A stretch of DNA of 64,000 nt, taken from the NCBI GenBank assembly GCA_013298895.1, contig JAAFJM010000001.1:1-64000 (forward strand), read 5' to 3'. The notes below the pieces were generated by a model. It made no database searches. It had not been told where the DNA came from and saw nothing but the letters and a program-made list of their open reading frames with translations. The first letter of the stretch is position 1. Every line of letters starts with the position of its first letter. Source of the DNA: Bacteroidota bacterium (GTDB lineage: Bacteria > Bacteroidota > Bacteroidia > UKL13-3). The position numbers were made by a program, and so were the translations under genes. Shown here in pieces: positions 9,741 to 18,544 of the stretch.

Positions 9741-9794
9741 AAGATTAGCATTTACCCAAATTTGTATTATTGTATAGTTAAATAAAACGCTTTC

Positions 9795-10433
9795 ATGGAA
9801 ATAGATAGTTATAAAGAAACTTTTGAAACTTGGAATAAAGTAGCTGTGTTGTATCAAGAAAAGTTTATGCACTTAGACTTGTACAATGAAACGTATGATT
9901 TTCTTTGTAACACATTGCCCAATGGGCATTCATCTATTTTAGAAATAGGTTGTGGGCCTGGCAATATTACCAAATACCTATTAAGTAAAATGCCTAATTT
10001 AAGCATACTTGCTACTGATGTTTCTCCTAATATGATTGCGCTAGCAAAAAGGAATAATCCAACCGCAAACTTTGTGGAAATAGATGCCAGAAATATTGAC
10101 CAAATCAACACAAAATTTGATGCAATTGTATGCGGTTTTTGTTTACCATATTTATCGCCTATTGATGCTGAAAAATTGATCCATGATGCCAACAATATAC
10201 TTCATAAAAATGGGCTTTTGTATATAAGTTTTGTGGCAGGAAGTGACGAAAAATCAGGGTATCAAAAAGGTAGTAGTGGTAATAGAACTTATTTTTACTT
10301 TCATGACTTAAGAAAACTTCATAAAATCCTTAATGCACATAATTTTGAAATCATTAAATCGTTTGAAATAAGCTATGAAAAACTTGACAATGAAATGGAT
10401 ATTCATTCTGTTATAATTGCCACGAAAACATAA
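9795..10433 (+). CDS. Class I SAM-dependent methyltransferase
   Basis: 212 residues, cytosolic. The SAM-binding motif I is ILEIGCGPGNIT (about 48-59); ILATDVSPNMIALAK follows with the acidic residue that contacts the ribose, and FVEIDARNID and FDAIVCGFCLPYLS give motifs II and III. The overall pattern fits the Methyltransf_25/ubiE-like group. The substrate cannot be read from sequence. The next gene begins 13 bases after the stop, so the two are probably co-transcribed. Confidence 0.88.
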   Translation: MEIDSYKETFETWNKVAVLYQEKFMHLDLYNETYDFLCNTLPNGHSSILEIGCGPGNITKYLLSKMPNLSILATDVSPNMIALAKRNNPTANFVEIDARNIDQINTKFDAIVCGFCLPYLSPIDAEKLIHDANNILHKNGLLYISFVAGSDEKSGYQKGSSGNRTYFYFHDLRKLHKILNAHNFEIIKSFEISYEKLDNEMDIHSVIIATKT

Positions 10434-10445
10434 ACTAATAATAGC

Positions 10446-11114
10446 ATGTATCATTTTTCATATTTTAAAGAAAAAGACAAACAAACCATTTTGGATTTTA
10501 TAGAAGAAAATCCTTTTGCTTTTATAACAGGGAGTTATTTATCAGGACAACAAGTTGCTACGCAAATACCCATTTTACTGGAGGAGCGCAATGGTGAACT
10601 TTTTTTGCAAGGACATATTATGCGAAACACCGACCATCATAAAGCCTTTGTAGAGAATCCAAACGCATTAATTGTATTTACAGGTCCAAGTTGTTATGTA
10701 AGTGCATCCTGGTATAGCAATCCGCAAATTGGTTCTACTTGGAATTATATGAGTGTGCATGTTTCGGGGCAAGTTAACTTTATGACCAATGAAGCACTAA
10801 TAGCTTTTATGCAAAAACTAACTCTGAAATTTGAAAAAGGTAATACACAATCTCTTACCTTTTATGATAATCTTCCTGAACAATTTTTAAGCAAAATGAT
10901 GCCAGCTATTGCAGGCTTTGAGATAAAAGTAGATAAGTTAGAAAATGTATTTAAGTTAAGTCAAAATAGAGATGAAAAAAGCTATAACAACATTATTTCA
11001 AAACTTCAAGAAATAGGTGGAAGTAGTGCTTTAATAGCTAATGAGTTGATAAAAAGAAAAGCAGAACTTTTTCCTGAAGGAGTAGAATGGGATCCCAACA
11101 GGTTTGATTCATAA
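10446..11114 (+). CDS. FMN-binding PaiB-like protein
   Basis: 222 residues with a split-barrel flavin-binding fold. Landmarks of the PaiB family: the N-terminal MYHFSYFKEKD, PFAFITGS, ATQIPILLEE, GHIMRNTDHHKAF and YVSASWYSNPQIGSTWNYMSVHVSGQ-type strands. PaiB of Bacillus was described as a negative regulator of sporulation and protease genes, but most family members have no tested role and no helix-turn-helix is seen here. It may be a flavin- or polyamine-related enzyme. It ends the run of genes before the multicopper oxidase; 216 bases of AT-rich DNA with no clear feature follow. Confidence 0.85.
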   Translation: MYHFSYFKEKDKQTILDFIEENPFAFITGSYLSGQQVATQIPILLEERNGELFLQGHIMRNTDHHKAFVENPNALIVFTGPSCYVSASWYSNPQIGSTWNYMSVHVSGQVNFMTNEALIAFMQKLTLKFEKGNTQSLTFYDNLPEQFLSKMMPAIAGFEIKVDKLENVFKLSQNRDEKSYNNIISKLQEIGGSSALIANELIKRKAELFPEGVEWDPNRFDS

Positions 11115-11330
11115 TCAATGGTAACCTTTATTATTCTCATAAGATTGTATAACATTGAATTTAAACCTTATTGGTTATTAGTACCCTATTAGTACTTTCC
11201 AAATTAGTTCCAACATGGCTCGAAAGTAATTTTATAACATTTGTAATTAATTTTATAAAATATTTAAAAAATATCGTAACAGTTTTCTATTTTAATTGAA
11301 CCTATTTTGTATTAAACAAAAAATAAATTT

Positions 11331-13046
11331 ATGAGAGACTGGTTCACAAATAATGTATTTAAAAAAGGTGTTGTTGCATTTTTAATGCTTTTAACAACCA
11401 ATTTATATAGCCAAACCTACAATAACCTATGGATACCTGATACCCTTTCAGGAACTACTTTTAACTTAAATATAAAAGACACATTTGCTCAAATAGTAAA
11501 TACCGGAAATCAAACCATTACTGGAGGTATTAATGGTAAATTTTGGGGTCCAACCATGTTTATTAACAAAGGTGATGTGGTTCACATGAATGTAAAAAAT
11601 AATTTAAACGATTCAACTACCGTGCATTGGCATGGCATGCATTTACCTGCTGTAATGGATGGAGGTCCGCATCAGATTATTCCTCCTGGCACTCTATGGC
11701 AACCTTATTGGGAAGTAAAAAACGATGCAGGAACTTATTGGTATCATCCGCATTTACACGAAATGGCGGAAGAACAAATGACCAAAGGTTTAGGTGGTTT
11801 TATGATTGTTAGAGACGAAGTAGAATCTAAACTTGCTTTACCAAGAACTTATGGAGTGGATGATATTCCTTTAGTACTTTCAGATAGAGATATAAGCACT
11901 AGTAACCAATTTGTAGTAGTGCCTTATGGCGATAGCATGATGACCAACATGACTTTGAGAGCACAATACACAGTACCGGCACAAGTGGTAAGATTTAGAA
12001 TTTTAAATGGTGGATTGGAGCGTTCTTATAATCTTGGATTTAGCGATGGTAGGTCGTTTCAAGTAATTGCTTCTGATGGTGGACTATTAACAGCACCAGT
12101 AACTGTTACAAAATACCTTTTACATTTGGGAGAACGCATTGAAATTTTAGTAGATTGTTCAAACGATTTGGGTAAATCAATTGATTTGAAAGCATACAAT
12201 TCTACATTAGCACAGAATGTAGCAGGTGGAGATTTTTTTCCTAATGGTCCTTTTGTAAACTATTTAGCACGTAAAGATTTTAATATTTTGCATATTAATG
12301 TTGGTGCTAAAACAAGCAATCCTATTTTAAATATACCTACATTTTTAAGAACTGTTACAACAATACAGGCTGCAAATGCAAGCATTACCCGAGCTTTAAC
12401 CATAAGCGATACCAATATTGTTGGTGTAACAGGTGCAGCATTTGTTATTAACCATAAATTATTTGATTATAATTATAACAACTATGATGTACCACTGAAC
12501 AATACTGAAATTTGGCAAATTACCAGTACCTCCAATTTTGGACATCCATTCCATATCCATGATGTGGAGTTTAATATTTTATCGGTTGATGGAGTTGCCC
12601 CAGTTGCTGCGCAAGCTGGTTTTAAAGATGTGGTTTTTGTGCCTAGTAAATCAACGGTTAAATTCATAGCCAAGTTTGATAATTATGCTGATCCGTTGCA
12701 CCCTTTTATGTACCATTGTCACATTGCTTTGCACGAAGACGAAGGCATGATGGGTCAGTTTATTGTTACAGATAAAACAAGTGGTATTAAATCAACTGAT
12801 AAATCTGATTTTTCATTGTATCCAAATCCTGCAAACGAAAAACTTTATATTTCATTTAACAACCAAGATACTAAGGTTTATTACATTTCCATTTTAAACA
12901 TAGTGGGTAAAGCTGTATTGATGTTACCTAGACCAGAATTAGGTAATGGAATTGATATTTCGAGTTTAAGCGCAGGAACCTATTTTGTGCAGCTAACCGA
13001 TGATAAAACCAAAGCTGTTACTGTAAAGAAATTTATAAAGGAGTAG
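11331..13046 (+). CDS. Multicopper oxidase with T9SS sorting domain
   Basis: 571 residues. A signal peptide (VVAFLMLLTTNLYSQ) is followed by three cupredoxin domains. All four copper motifs are intact: HWHG (99-102), WYHPHLH (137-143), HPFHIH (405-410) and YHCHIALHEDEGM (461-473). These give T1 ligands His405, Cys463, His468 and axial Met473, and the His set for the T2/T3 cluster. Residues about 493-571 are a type A T9SS domain (FSLYPNPANE ... VKKFIKE), so the enzyme should be exported to the surface or medium. Family members oxidise Cu(I), Fe(II), Mn(II), bilirubin or phenols with O2; no Met-rich CueO insert is seen. It starts the putative metal/redox locus. Confidence 0.93.
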   Translation: MRDWFTNNVFKKGVVAFLMLLTTNLYSQTYNNLWIPDTLSGTTFNLNIKDTFAQIVNTGNQTITGGINGKFWGPTMFINKGDVVHMNVKNNLNDSTTVHWHGMHLPAVMDGGPHQIIPPGTLWQPYWEVKNDAGTYWYHPHLHEMAEEQMTKGLGGFMIVRDEVESKLALPRTYGVDDIPLVLSDRDISTSNQFVVVPYGDSMMTNMTLRAQYTVPAQVVRFRILNGGLERSYNLGFSDGRSFQVIASDGGLLTAPVTVTKYLLHLGERIEILVDCSNDLGKSIDLKAYNSTLAQNVAGGDFFPNGPFVNYLARKDFNILHINVGAKTSNPILNIPTFLRTVTTIQAANASITRALTISDTNIVGVTGAAFVINHKLFDYNYNNYDVPLNNTEIWQITSTSNFGHPFHIHDVEFNILSVDGVAPVAAQAGFKDVVFVPSKSTVKFIAKFDNYADPLHPFMYHCHIALHEDEGMMGQFIVTDKTSGIKSTDKSDFSLYPNPANEKLYISFNNQDTKVYYISILNIVGKAVLMLPRPELGNGIDISSLSAGTYFVQLTDDKTKAVTVKKFIKE

Positions 13047-13145
13047 GAAAATTGTTAGATTGTTGGATTGCAACTTTCAATTTATAATTCACATATAACA
13101 TTTAATATTTCACCTCTAACTATTATCAACTAAAAACTAAAAAAT

Positions 13146-14501
13146 ATGAAAAAACACATCACTTTATTTAGCTTCATGCTAGCGGGTATGATACTGAATG
13201 CCCAAACCAATCCAATTATATTAAATTGGCTTCAAAACAATACTGTAACTGGCAGGCATTATGTAAAAGGAAACTCAACTCCAATAGTTGATGCTGCTTT
13301 GGCAAACTGCCAGAGTGTAAAATACTCCGCTACCTCGGTTTATGTAGCTACCAATAGTATTCCAACTTATATTACTGGCCCTTTTCAAGATGGAAATCCA
13401 TCCTTGGCTACTGCGCAAAATGGCATTTTTAAATTTCCTTTAAATCCAACTCAAAATACAGGTACCCCAACGGCTACCACTGGGGGAAATATTGGTTTAT
13501 TTATTAATGGAGTTGCACTTTTTGATTATAGAGATGGCGTATCATGGAGCAATGCAAGCCAAACACTTAAAGGTGGGCCTTCGGGCGGTGTGGGCGATAA
13601 TATATGGAATCGTGATGCAGTTGTGGCCGAACGTGTAGGTTTTGATTGCGCTAAAGCACATCCTGCCATGGGTAATTACCATCACCACCAAAACCCAAGT
13701 GCTTTTAGTTTAGACTTAAAAGTAATTTCAACAGTTTGTACATTATATGCCTCTGATGGATTATACGCCATCGATAGTACCAAACATTCGCCATTAATTG
13801 GGTTTGCTTACGATGGTTTTCCAATTTATGGTGCGTATGCTTATAAAAATGCAGATGGAACAGGTGGCATTTTTCGCATGAAATCAAGTTACACCTTACG
13901 TGATATAACTACTAGAACCACTTATGCAGATGGAGCAACAGTAACTGCCGGCCCTGCGGTAAGTATTACTTATCCTTTAGGTTATTTTAGAGAGGATTAT
14001 CAATACAATGTTCCTACTGCTTCGTCTCAAGATTATTTAGATGAACACAATGGTCGCTTTTGTAAAACACCAGAATATCCAAATGGTATTTATTGTTACT
14101 TTGCTACTGTAGATGAAAATTGGAATTCAGCTTATCCATACGTAGTAGGACCTACTTTTTATGGTGTAAAAACAGCTGCTAAAGTAACTAGCATTACCGA
14201 AACTGTAACAACTTACACTCCAAGCACCACAAGTATAAAAAGTGTGATTAACGCAGATAAAATTAATATATATCCAAACCCTGCTAGCGATGTAGTAGCT
14301 ATTCAATTAAACCATTTAACTGCCAATAATATTACTTTGGAGTTGTACGATTTAACTGGAAAATTTTTGCAAACATCGCAAATATTGCAAGGAAGCACCA
14401 TTACTTATTTTGATACTAGAACTTTATATGAAGGCACTTATTTGGTAAAAATTATAGACAATGGCAATGTTGTCACCAAAAAAATTGTAGTAGCAAAATA
14501 G
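13146..14501 (+). CDS. YHYH-family protein with T9SS sorting domain
   Basis: 451 residues, with a signal peptide (LFSFMLAGMILNAQ). The central domain carries features of the YHYH protein family: LFINGVALFDYRDG (118-131), DNIWNRDAVV, an expanded CAKAHPAMGNYHHHQNP (168-184) where the family motif reads YHHH instead of YHYH, HSPLIGFAYDGFPIYG and DYLDEHNGRFCKTPEYP. The His cluster suggests metal binding, but the biochemical role is not established. Residues about 368-451 are a T9SS domain (INIYPNPASD). It lies 99 bases after the multicopper oxidase, and YHYH proteins being encoded beside such oxidases suggests a shared redox role (inference). Confidence 0.88.
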   Translation: MKKHITLFSFMLAGMILNAQTNPIILNWLQNNTVTGRHYVKGNSTPIVDAALANCQSVKYSATSVYVATNSIPTYITGPFQDGNPSLATAQNGIFKFPLNPTQNTGTPTATTGGNIGLFINGVALFDYRDGVSWSNASQTLKGGPSGGVGDNIWNRDAVVAERVGFDCAKAHPAMGNYHHHQNPSAFSLDLKVISTVCTLYASDGLYAIDSTKHSPLIGFAYDGFPIYGAYAYKNADGTGGIFRMKSSYTLRDITTRTTYADGATVTAGPAVSITYPLGYFREDYQYNVPTASSQDYLDEHNGRFCKTPEYPNGIYCYFATVDENWNSAYPYVVGPTFYGVKTAAKVTSITETVTTYTPSTTSIKSVINADKINIYPNPASDVVAIQLNHLTANNITLELYDLTGKFLQTSQILQGSTITYFDTRTLYEGTYLVKIIDNGNVVTKKIVVAK

Positions 14502-14506
14502 ATTTT

Positions 14507-14545
14507 AAAAAACCTCCATTAAAAAGAATAAGGGAGGTTTTTATT
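14507..14545 (+). terminator. Terminator after the YHYH gene
   Basis: The arms AAAAAACCTCC and GGAGGTTTTT enclose a loop of about 15 bases. It lies before the TlpA-like gene start at 14557 and would separate the oxidase/YHYH unit from the thioredoxin genes, or act as a partial attenuator. Confidence 0.75.
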
Positions 14546-14556
14546 TAATAAAAACA

Positions 14557-15018
14557 ATGCGATTCAACATTTTCTGTATCTTATTAATTATTTCAATTAA
14601 TTGCAGTGCCCAACATATCCAAGTTATCAAATTCAATGAACTGAAGCAACGAGTTTTTAATCAATCGGATACCACTTATGTGGTAAACTTTTTTGCTTCG
14701 TGGTGTGCACCATGTTTAAAGGAGATTCCTGCTTTTTTGCAATTGATAGATAGCTCACAAAACAGTAAAACGAAAGTACTTTTGGTAAGTGTAGATTTTA
14801 AAACCGATGCCGAAAAAAATCTTGAACCTATCATAAATAAATACCAATTACCTCCTATTTACCTGTTAGACGAGCCCAATGGAAATATTTGGATAAATGA
14901 AATAGATAATAATTGGAGTGGTGCCATTCCAGCTACTTTAATAGTAAAGAAAAATAAGAAAAGAAAATTTATTGTAACCAGTTTAACATACCCTAAACTA
15001 ATTAAACTAATTAGATGA
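14557..15018 (+). CDS. TlpA-like thioredoxin-fold protein
   Basis: 153 residues with an N-terminal signal peptide (FNIFCILLIISINCSAQ). The thioredoxin active site is WCAPC (Cys50, Cys53) within VVNFFASWCAPCLKEIP, followed by LLVSVDFKTDAE and the cis-Pro region AIPATLIV. The family acts in the periplasm to reduce or exchange disulfides, often for cytochrome c or copper-site maturation. The gene overlaps the next by four bases (ATGA), so the two are translationally coupled. Its place after the copper oxidase suggests a helper role in metal-site or Cys maintenance (inference). Confidence 0.9.
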   Translation: MRFNIFCILLIISINCSAQHIQVIKFNELKQRVFNQSDTTYVVNFFASWCAPCLKEIPAFLQLIDSSQNSKTKVLLVSVDFKTDAEKNLEPIINKYQLPPIYLLDEPNGNIWINEIDNNWSGAIPATLIVKKNKKRKFIVTSLTYPKLIKLIR

Positions 15019-15629
15019 AAAGCTTAAAATTTACATTATTAATTTTTGCATTTGTTATTACCAACATGGCATTTGCACCCCAAAAACAAATAGTTAATGA
15101 CTTTTCATTAATGAATGTTGATGGCAATAAAGTTTCATTAGCCAATTATATGGATGCCAAAGGTTTTATTATTGTGTTTACTTGTAACCATTGCCCATTT
15201 GCAAAATTATACCCTCCTCGATTAAATGAATTAAACAACAGATTCAAACCTATGGGGGTTCCATTAATTGCCATCAGTTCTACCGATACCATGATGTACG
15301 AAGAAGATAATTATCCAAATATGGTTACCAAAGCAAAAGAGGAACAATTCAATTTCCCTTATTTGTTTGACGAAATGCAAACTGCTGCTAAAAATTTTAA
15401 AGCGCAAAAAACACCTCACGCTTTTGTAATTTGGAAAGAAAATAATAATTGGGTAGTTAAGTATAATGGAGCAATTGACGATAATGGCATGGAGCCAAAA
15501 CAAGTAACAGAACCTTATGTAGTCAATGCTGTGGATGCTTTATTGAGCAATAAAAAAATATTGGTTACCGAAACCAAATCAATAGGTTGCCAAATAGCCT
15601 TTAGAAAAAATAACCTTTACAAACCATGA
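15015..15629 (+). CDS. Secreted redoxin-domain (AhpC/TSA-type) protein
   Basis: 204 residues with an N-terminal signal sequence (FTLLIFAFVITNMAFAP). The thioredoxin-like domain reads FSLMNVDGNKVSLANYM and IIVFTCNHCPFAKLYPPRL, with a CNHC pair (Cys57, Cys60) where resistant peroxiredoxin-like proteins have their active Cys, then VPLIAISSTDTMMYEEDNYP and the cis-Pro KTPHAFVIW. The Pro normally after the first Cys is replaced. It is co-transcribed with the TlpA-like gene and overlaps the start of the broken gene at 15626. Periplasmic disulfide or peroxide chemistry is likely. Confidence 0.87.
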   Translation: MKSLKFTLLIFAFVITNMAFAPQKQIVNDFSLMNVDGNKVSLANYMDAKGFIIVFTCNHCPFAKLYPPRLNELNNRFKPMGVPLIAISSTDTMMYEEDNYPNMVTKAKEEQFNFPYLFDEMQTAAKNFKAQKTPHAFVIWKENNNWVVKYNGAIDDNGMEPKQVTEPYVVNAVDALLSNKKILVTETKSIGCQIAFRKNNLYKP

Positions 15630-15907
15630 AAATAATTTACTTCATTGTAGGCATGTTTGTTAATCAATTAAGCTTTAGCCAAACATCAGGTTCGGTAACA
15701 CAAGGACTTGGTACAACAACAGCCAATTTAATGCCTGCTTGTTCTAGTAACCATGTTACAACAATTATTACTATCAAATCAATAGATAATTGAATACATT
15801 TAGCTTTTTCGAATAAATGGGATTTAAGGGCCACCAATTACAGCAAACCTTTAGTTTTTACTAGTAAATTTTATGTGATGCCTAAAAAAGCATTTCAGTT
15901 TACATAA
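15626..15907 (+). pseudogene. Broken small secreted protein gene
   Basis: An ATG at 15626 overlaps the previous stop (ATGA), as expected for a real operon gene. The frame encodes a clear signal peptide (IIYFIVGMFVNQLSFSQ) and then hits TGA at 15791 (codon 56) and TAA at 15905 (codon 94); beyond that the same frame stays open to TAA at 15995. Between the stops it still reads as ordinary protein (NKWDLRATNYSKPLVFTSKFYV). Two nonsense changes in an otherwise intact frame suggest decay of a roughly 120-residue secreted protein. A real 55-residue peptide is the alternative. This accounts for the only gap above 300 bases (15630-16008). Confidence 0.55.
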
Positions 15908-16008
15908 AATCAAACGGTTAAAGCCAATCTAATTTTTATCAATTTGAGTTTTATTGATAATAATATTTTAGCTTATATACTCGTGGCAAATTTTTAATAA
16001 ATAAAATA

Positions 16009-17838
16009 ATGAAAAAATTTGTTAAAACGCTAATATTTACTGGCGTTTCAGGTGCTTTATTAGCACAAACTGATAGCAATAATTTACAACCTGTGGTTAT
16101 TAAAGAAAACCGTTTAGAGGTTAAAAATATAGCTAATAGTTTATTGGTGTTAAAAGCAGCTAGTTTTAACAAACAAGCCCATAAAAGTGTAGCCGATGTA
16201 TTGGGCCAAGTTTCGGGTATGGATATGCGCCAACGCGGCCCTGTGGGTGTGCAAACCGATGTATCAATTAGAGGTGGTTCATTCGATCAAATACAAGTGC
16301 TTTGGAACGGACTAAAGTTAAACGATGCGCAAACAGGTCATCATAACATGAACTTGCCTTTTCCAACCGAAGCCATTGAAAATATTGTAATCAGTAAAAA
16401 CTCTGCTGCACGCAAATATGGCTTAAATGCCTACAGTGGTTATATTAATTTAGTAACACAAGTGCCCAAGCAAAATATAGTCTATGGTGGCTTTATGGCA
16501 GGCGATTATGGTTTATGGGCTGCACATTCAGGTTTATCGTTTAGGAAAAACAATTGGGGGCACCATATTTCGCTTAAAAATACCGAAAGCAATGGTTATA
16601 CCACCAATACTGATTTTAAAACCAAAGAAATTTTTTACCAAACTGAGTATAAAAAAGGCAATTACCAGTTAGATATTTTTGGTGGATATGCTGAAAGAGC
16701 CTTTGGTGCAAGGGGTTTTTATGTACCTAATTCCACCGAGTTTGAAACTACCAAAAGTGGTTTTGTTGGGGTGAAAAATAAATATAAAGTTGGCAATTTT
16801 ACTTTTTTGGCACAAGGCTATTACCGTAATCACGATGATAATTATATTTATTTGCGTGCCAACCCAAATGCATTTACTAACCAACATTATACCAATACTA
16901 ATGGTGCTGAATTGCATGCCACATACAGCAGTAAGTTAGGTGTAACGGGTCTTGGTTTTGAATGGAGGCAAGAAAATTTAAATAGTTATAATTATTCAGG
17001 TAATGCACGCAAGGCTCAGCTAGGTAATAGAAGTCGCCAAATAAATGGTTTTTTTGTGGAGCATCAGTTTGTGTTTTATAAAAACCAAATTAACCTTACA
17101 CCAGGTTTTTATACCAATTTGCTTAACGGAAGCAGTTTCGATTTGTTTCCAGGTTTTGATTTTACATACAAAGCCATGCGAAATATTACCATTTTTGGTA
17201 GCTTAGAAAAAGCCATGCGCTTGCCTACTTTTACCGATTTATATTACAGTGGTGCAACCAATATTGGCAATGCTCAGTTGGTGGCAGAACAATCCATTAA
17301 CTCTGAAATAGGAGTGGAGTACAAGAAAAACAATTATTATTTGGCAGTTTCGTATTTTAATAAAAACTCAAACAATACCATTGATTGGGCCAAGCAAGCC
17401 GATAGTTTAAAATGGCAGCCACTAAATATTAACCATGTGCAAACCGAAGGTTTGGATGTGGCTTTTAGTTATTTTACCAAAGGTGTTTTAAATAAATTTT
17501 CAGTGGGATATACTTATATAGATATGCAATTGGTAAATACTGAAAACTATAAAAGTAGATATGCATTGAGCAATTTAAAACACCAATTAATTGTTAGTGT
17601 TTCGCTAAAATTGCCTTATCAGTTTTTATTAACCACTAGCTTTAGGCACATAGAACGTGTTGTTTTGGTTGATTATCAATTATTAGATGCACGACTAAAT
17701 TGGAGCCATAAATCCATTACGGCCTTTGTAGATATAAGTAATATTCTAGATAAAAAGTACTTAGAAGCAGGTTACGCTCCTATGCCTGGCACTTGGAGCA
17801 GCGCGGGAATTCAGTTTAAAATAAATTACAAGAAATAA
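16009..17838 (+). CDS. TonB-dependent outer-membrane receptor
   Basis: 609 residues. The signal peptide (FVKTLIFTGVSGALLAQ) leads into a plug domain: QPVVIKENRLE (TonB-box-like region), VADVLGQVSGMDMRQRGPVGVQ, VSIRGGSFDQIQVLWNGL, IENIVISKNSAARKYG. The rest (about 160-609) is a 22-strand-type barrel with alternating aromatic strands and ends in a short strand, IQFKINYKK, after the conserved KKYLEAGYAPMPGTW. No carboxypeptidase-like N-terminal domain and no SusD partner are present, so it resembles a BtuB/metallophore-type receptor more than a SusC. The gene order suggests import of a metal or metal chelate (inference). Confidence 0.93.
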   Translation: MKKFVKTLIFTGVSGALLAQTDSNNLQPVVIKENRLEVKNIANSLLVLKAASFNKQAHKSVADVLGQVSGMDMRQRGPVGVQTDVSIRGGSFDQIQVLWNGLKLNDAQTGHHNMNLPFPTEAIENIVISKNSAARKYGLNAYSGYINLVTQVPKQNIVYGGFMAGDYGLWAAHSGLSFRKNNWGHHISLKNTESNGYTTNTDFKTKEIFYQTEYKKGNYQLDIFGGYAERAFGARGFYVPNSTEFETTKSGFVGVKNKYKVGNFTFLAQGYYRNHDDNYIYLRANPNAFTNQHYTNTNGAELHATYSSKLGVTGLGFEWRQENLNSYNYSGNARKAQLGNRSRQINGFFVEHQFVFYKNQINLTPGFYTNLLNGSSFDLFPGFDFTYKAMRNITIFGSLEKAMRLPTFTDLYYSGATNIGNAQLVAEQSINSEIGVEYKKNNYYLAVSYFNKNSNNTIDWAKQADSLKWQPLNINHVQTEGLDVAFSYFTKGVLNKFSVGYTYIDMQLVNTENYKSRYALSNLKHQLIVSVSLKLPYQFLLTTSFRHIERVVLVDYQLLDARLNWSHKSITAFVDISNILDKKYLEAGYAPMPGTWSSAGIQFKINYKK

Positions 17839-17845
17839 TAAAATT

Positions 17846-17880
17846 AAAACGTCCACTTATGAAATTGAGTGGACGTTTTT
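17846..17880 (+). terminator. Terminator after the TonB receptor
   Basis: AACGTCCACT pairs with AGTGGACGTT around an eight-to-ten base loop, followed by a T run. It closes the 14.5-17.8 kb unit. Confidence 0.88.
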
Positions 17881-17950
17881 AGCTTACAGTACTAACCTTT
17901 CCATTTCATTCACTTAGGTTTTTCGCTTACTAATTATATCTTGCAATTAG

Positions 17951-18544
17951 TTGAAAAAGGTTTTTTGCATATTGTTTATATTAACTCAATTAAGCACTAG
18001 CGCTCAGTTTAAATTGGGTACCTTTGGCGTTGGCGCCAATACCGATATGAAGTATGATAGATATGATTATGATTATATTGGCAATATCAACTTAGGTTTA
18101 AGTGCCAGTGTTTTTTTATCACCTAAAATCGAATTTGGTTTAGGTACTTCAAGTACTAATATTATTTCAAATATTAAAAGTATAGACTCGGATAATTGGG
18201 GCTATGCAACTTATTTGACTTATTATTTTCCAGTTAACTCAAAAACAGGGTTTAATAACCAAATATTATGGAGTTACAGTAACAGAGGTAAGAAAGATGT
18301 TTTTGTATTTACCAATGGAGTTTTAGAAAACAATTTGGGATTTTATATGATGCTTTATAAGGGCTTAAACATAAATGTAAAGTATTCCATTTTAAGCTAT
18401 AAAACCAGTACTTACTCTTCAAAAAGTTCTGATGGAAATATGAATCAAAATACCCAAGAATTTAATTTAAATTTAAATCCATTGTATATTTTAAATGCCT
18501 TTCAAATTGGCTTGTCTTACTATTTTAATACCACAACACCATGA
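17951..18544 (+). CDS. Small outer-membrane barrel protein (first of a pair)
   Basis: 197 residues from a TTG start at 17951; no ATG nearby keeps the signal peptide KKVFCILFILTQLSTSAQ. The mature part is alternating beta strands with Gly/Tyr-rich turns (GNINLGLSASVFLSPKIEFGLG, AFQIGLSYYF at the end), as in an eight-stranded porin-family barrel. It overlaps the next gene by four bases (ATGA) and is therefore co-translated with it. No enzymatic motif is visible. Function unknown. Confidence 0.8.
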   Translation: MKKVFCILFILTQLSTSAQFKLGTFGVGANTDMKYDRYDYDYIGNINLGLSASVFLSPKIEFGLGTSSTNIISNIKSIDSDNWGYATYLTYYFPVNSKTGFNNQILWSYSNRGKKDVFVFTNGVLENNLGFYMMLYKGLNINVKYSILSYKTSTYSSKSSDGNMNQNTQEFNLNLNPLYILNAFQIGLSYYFNTTTP

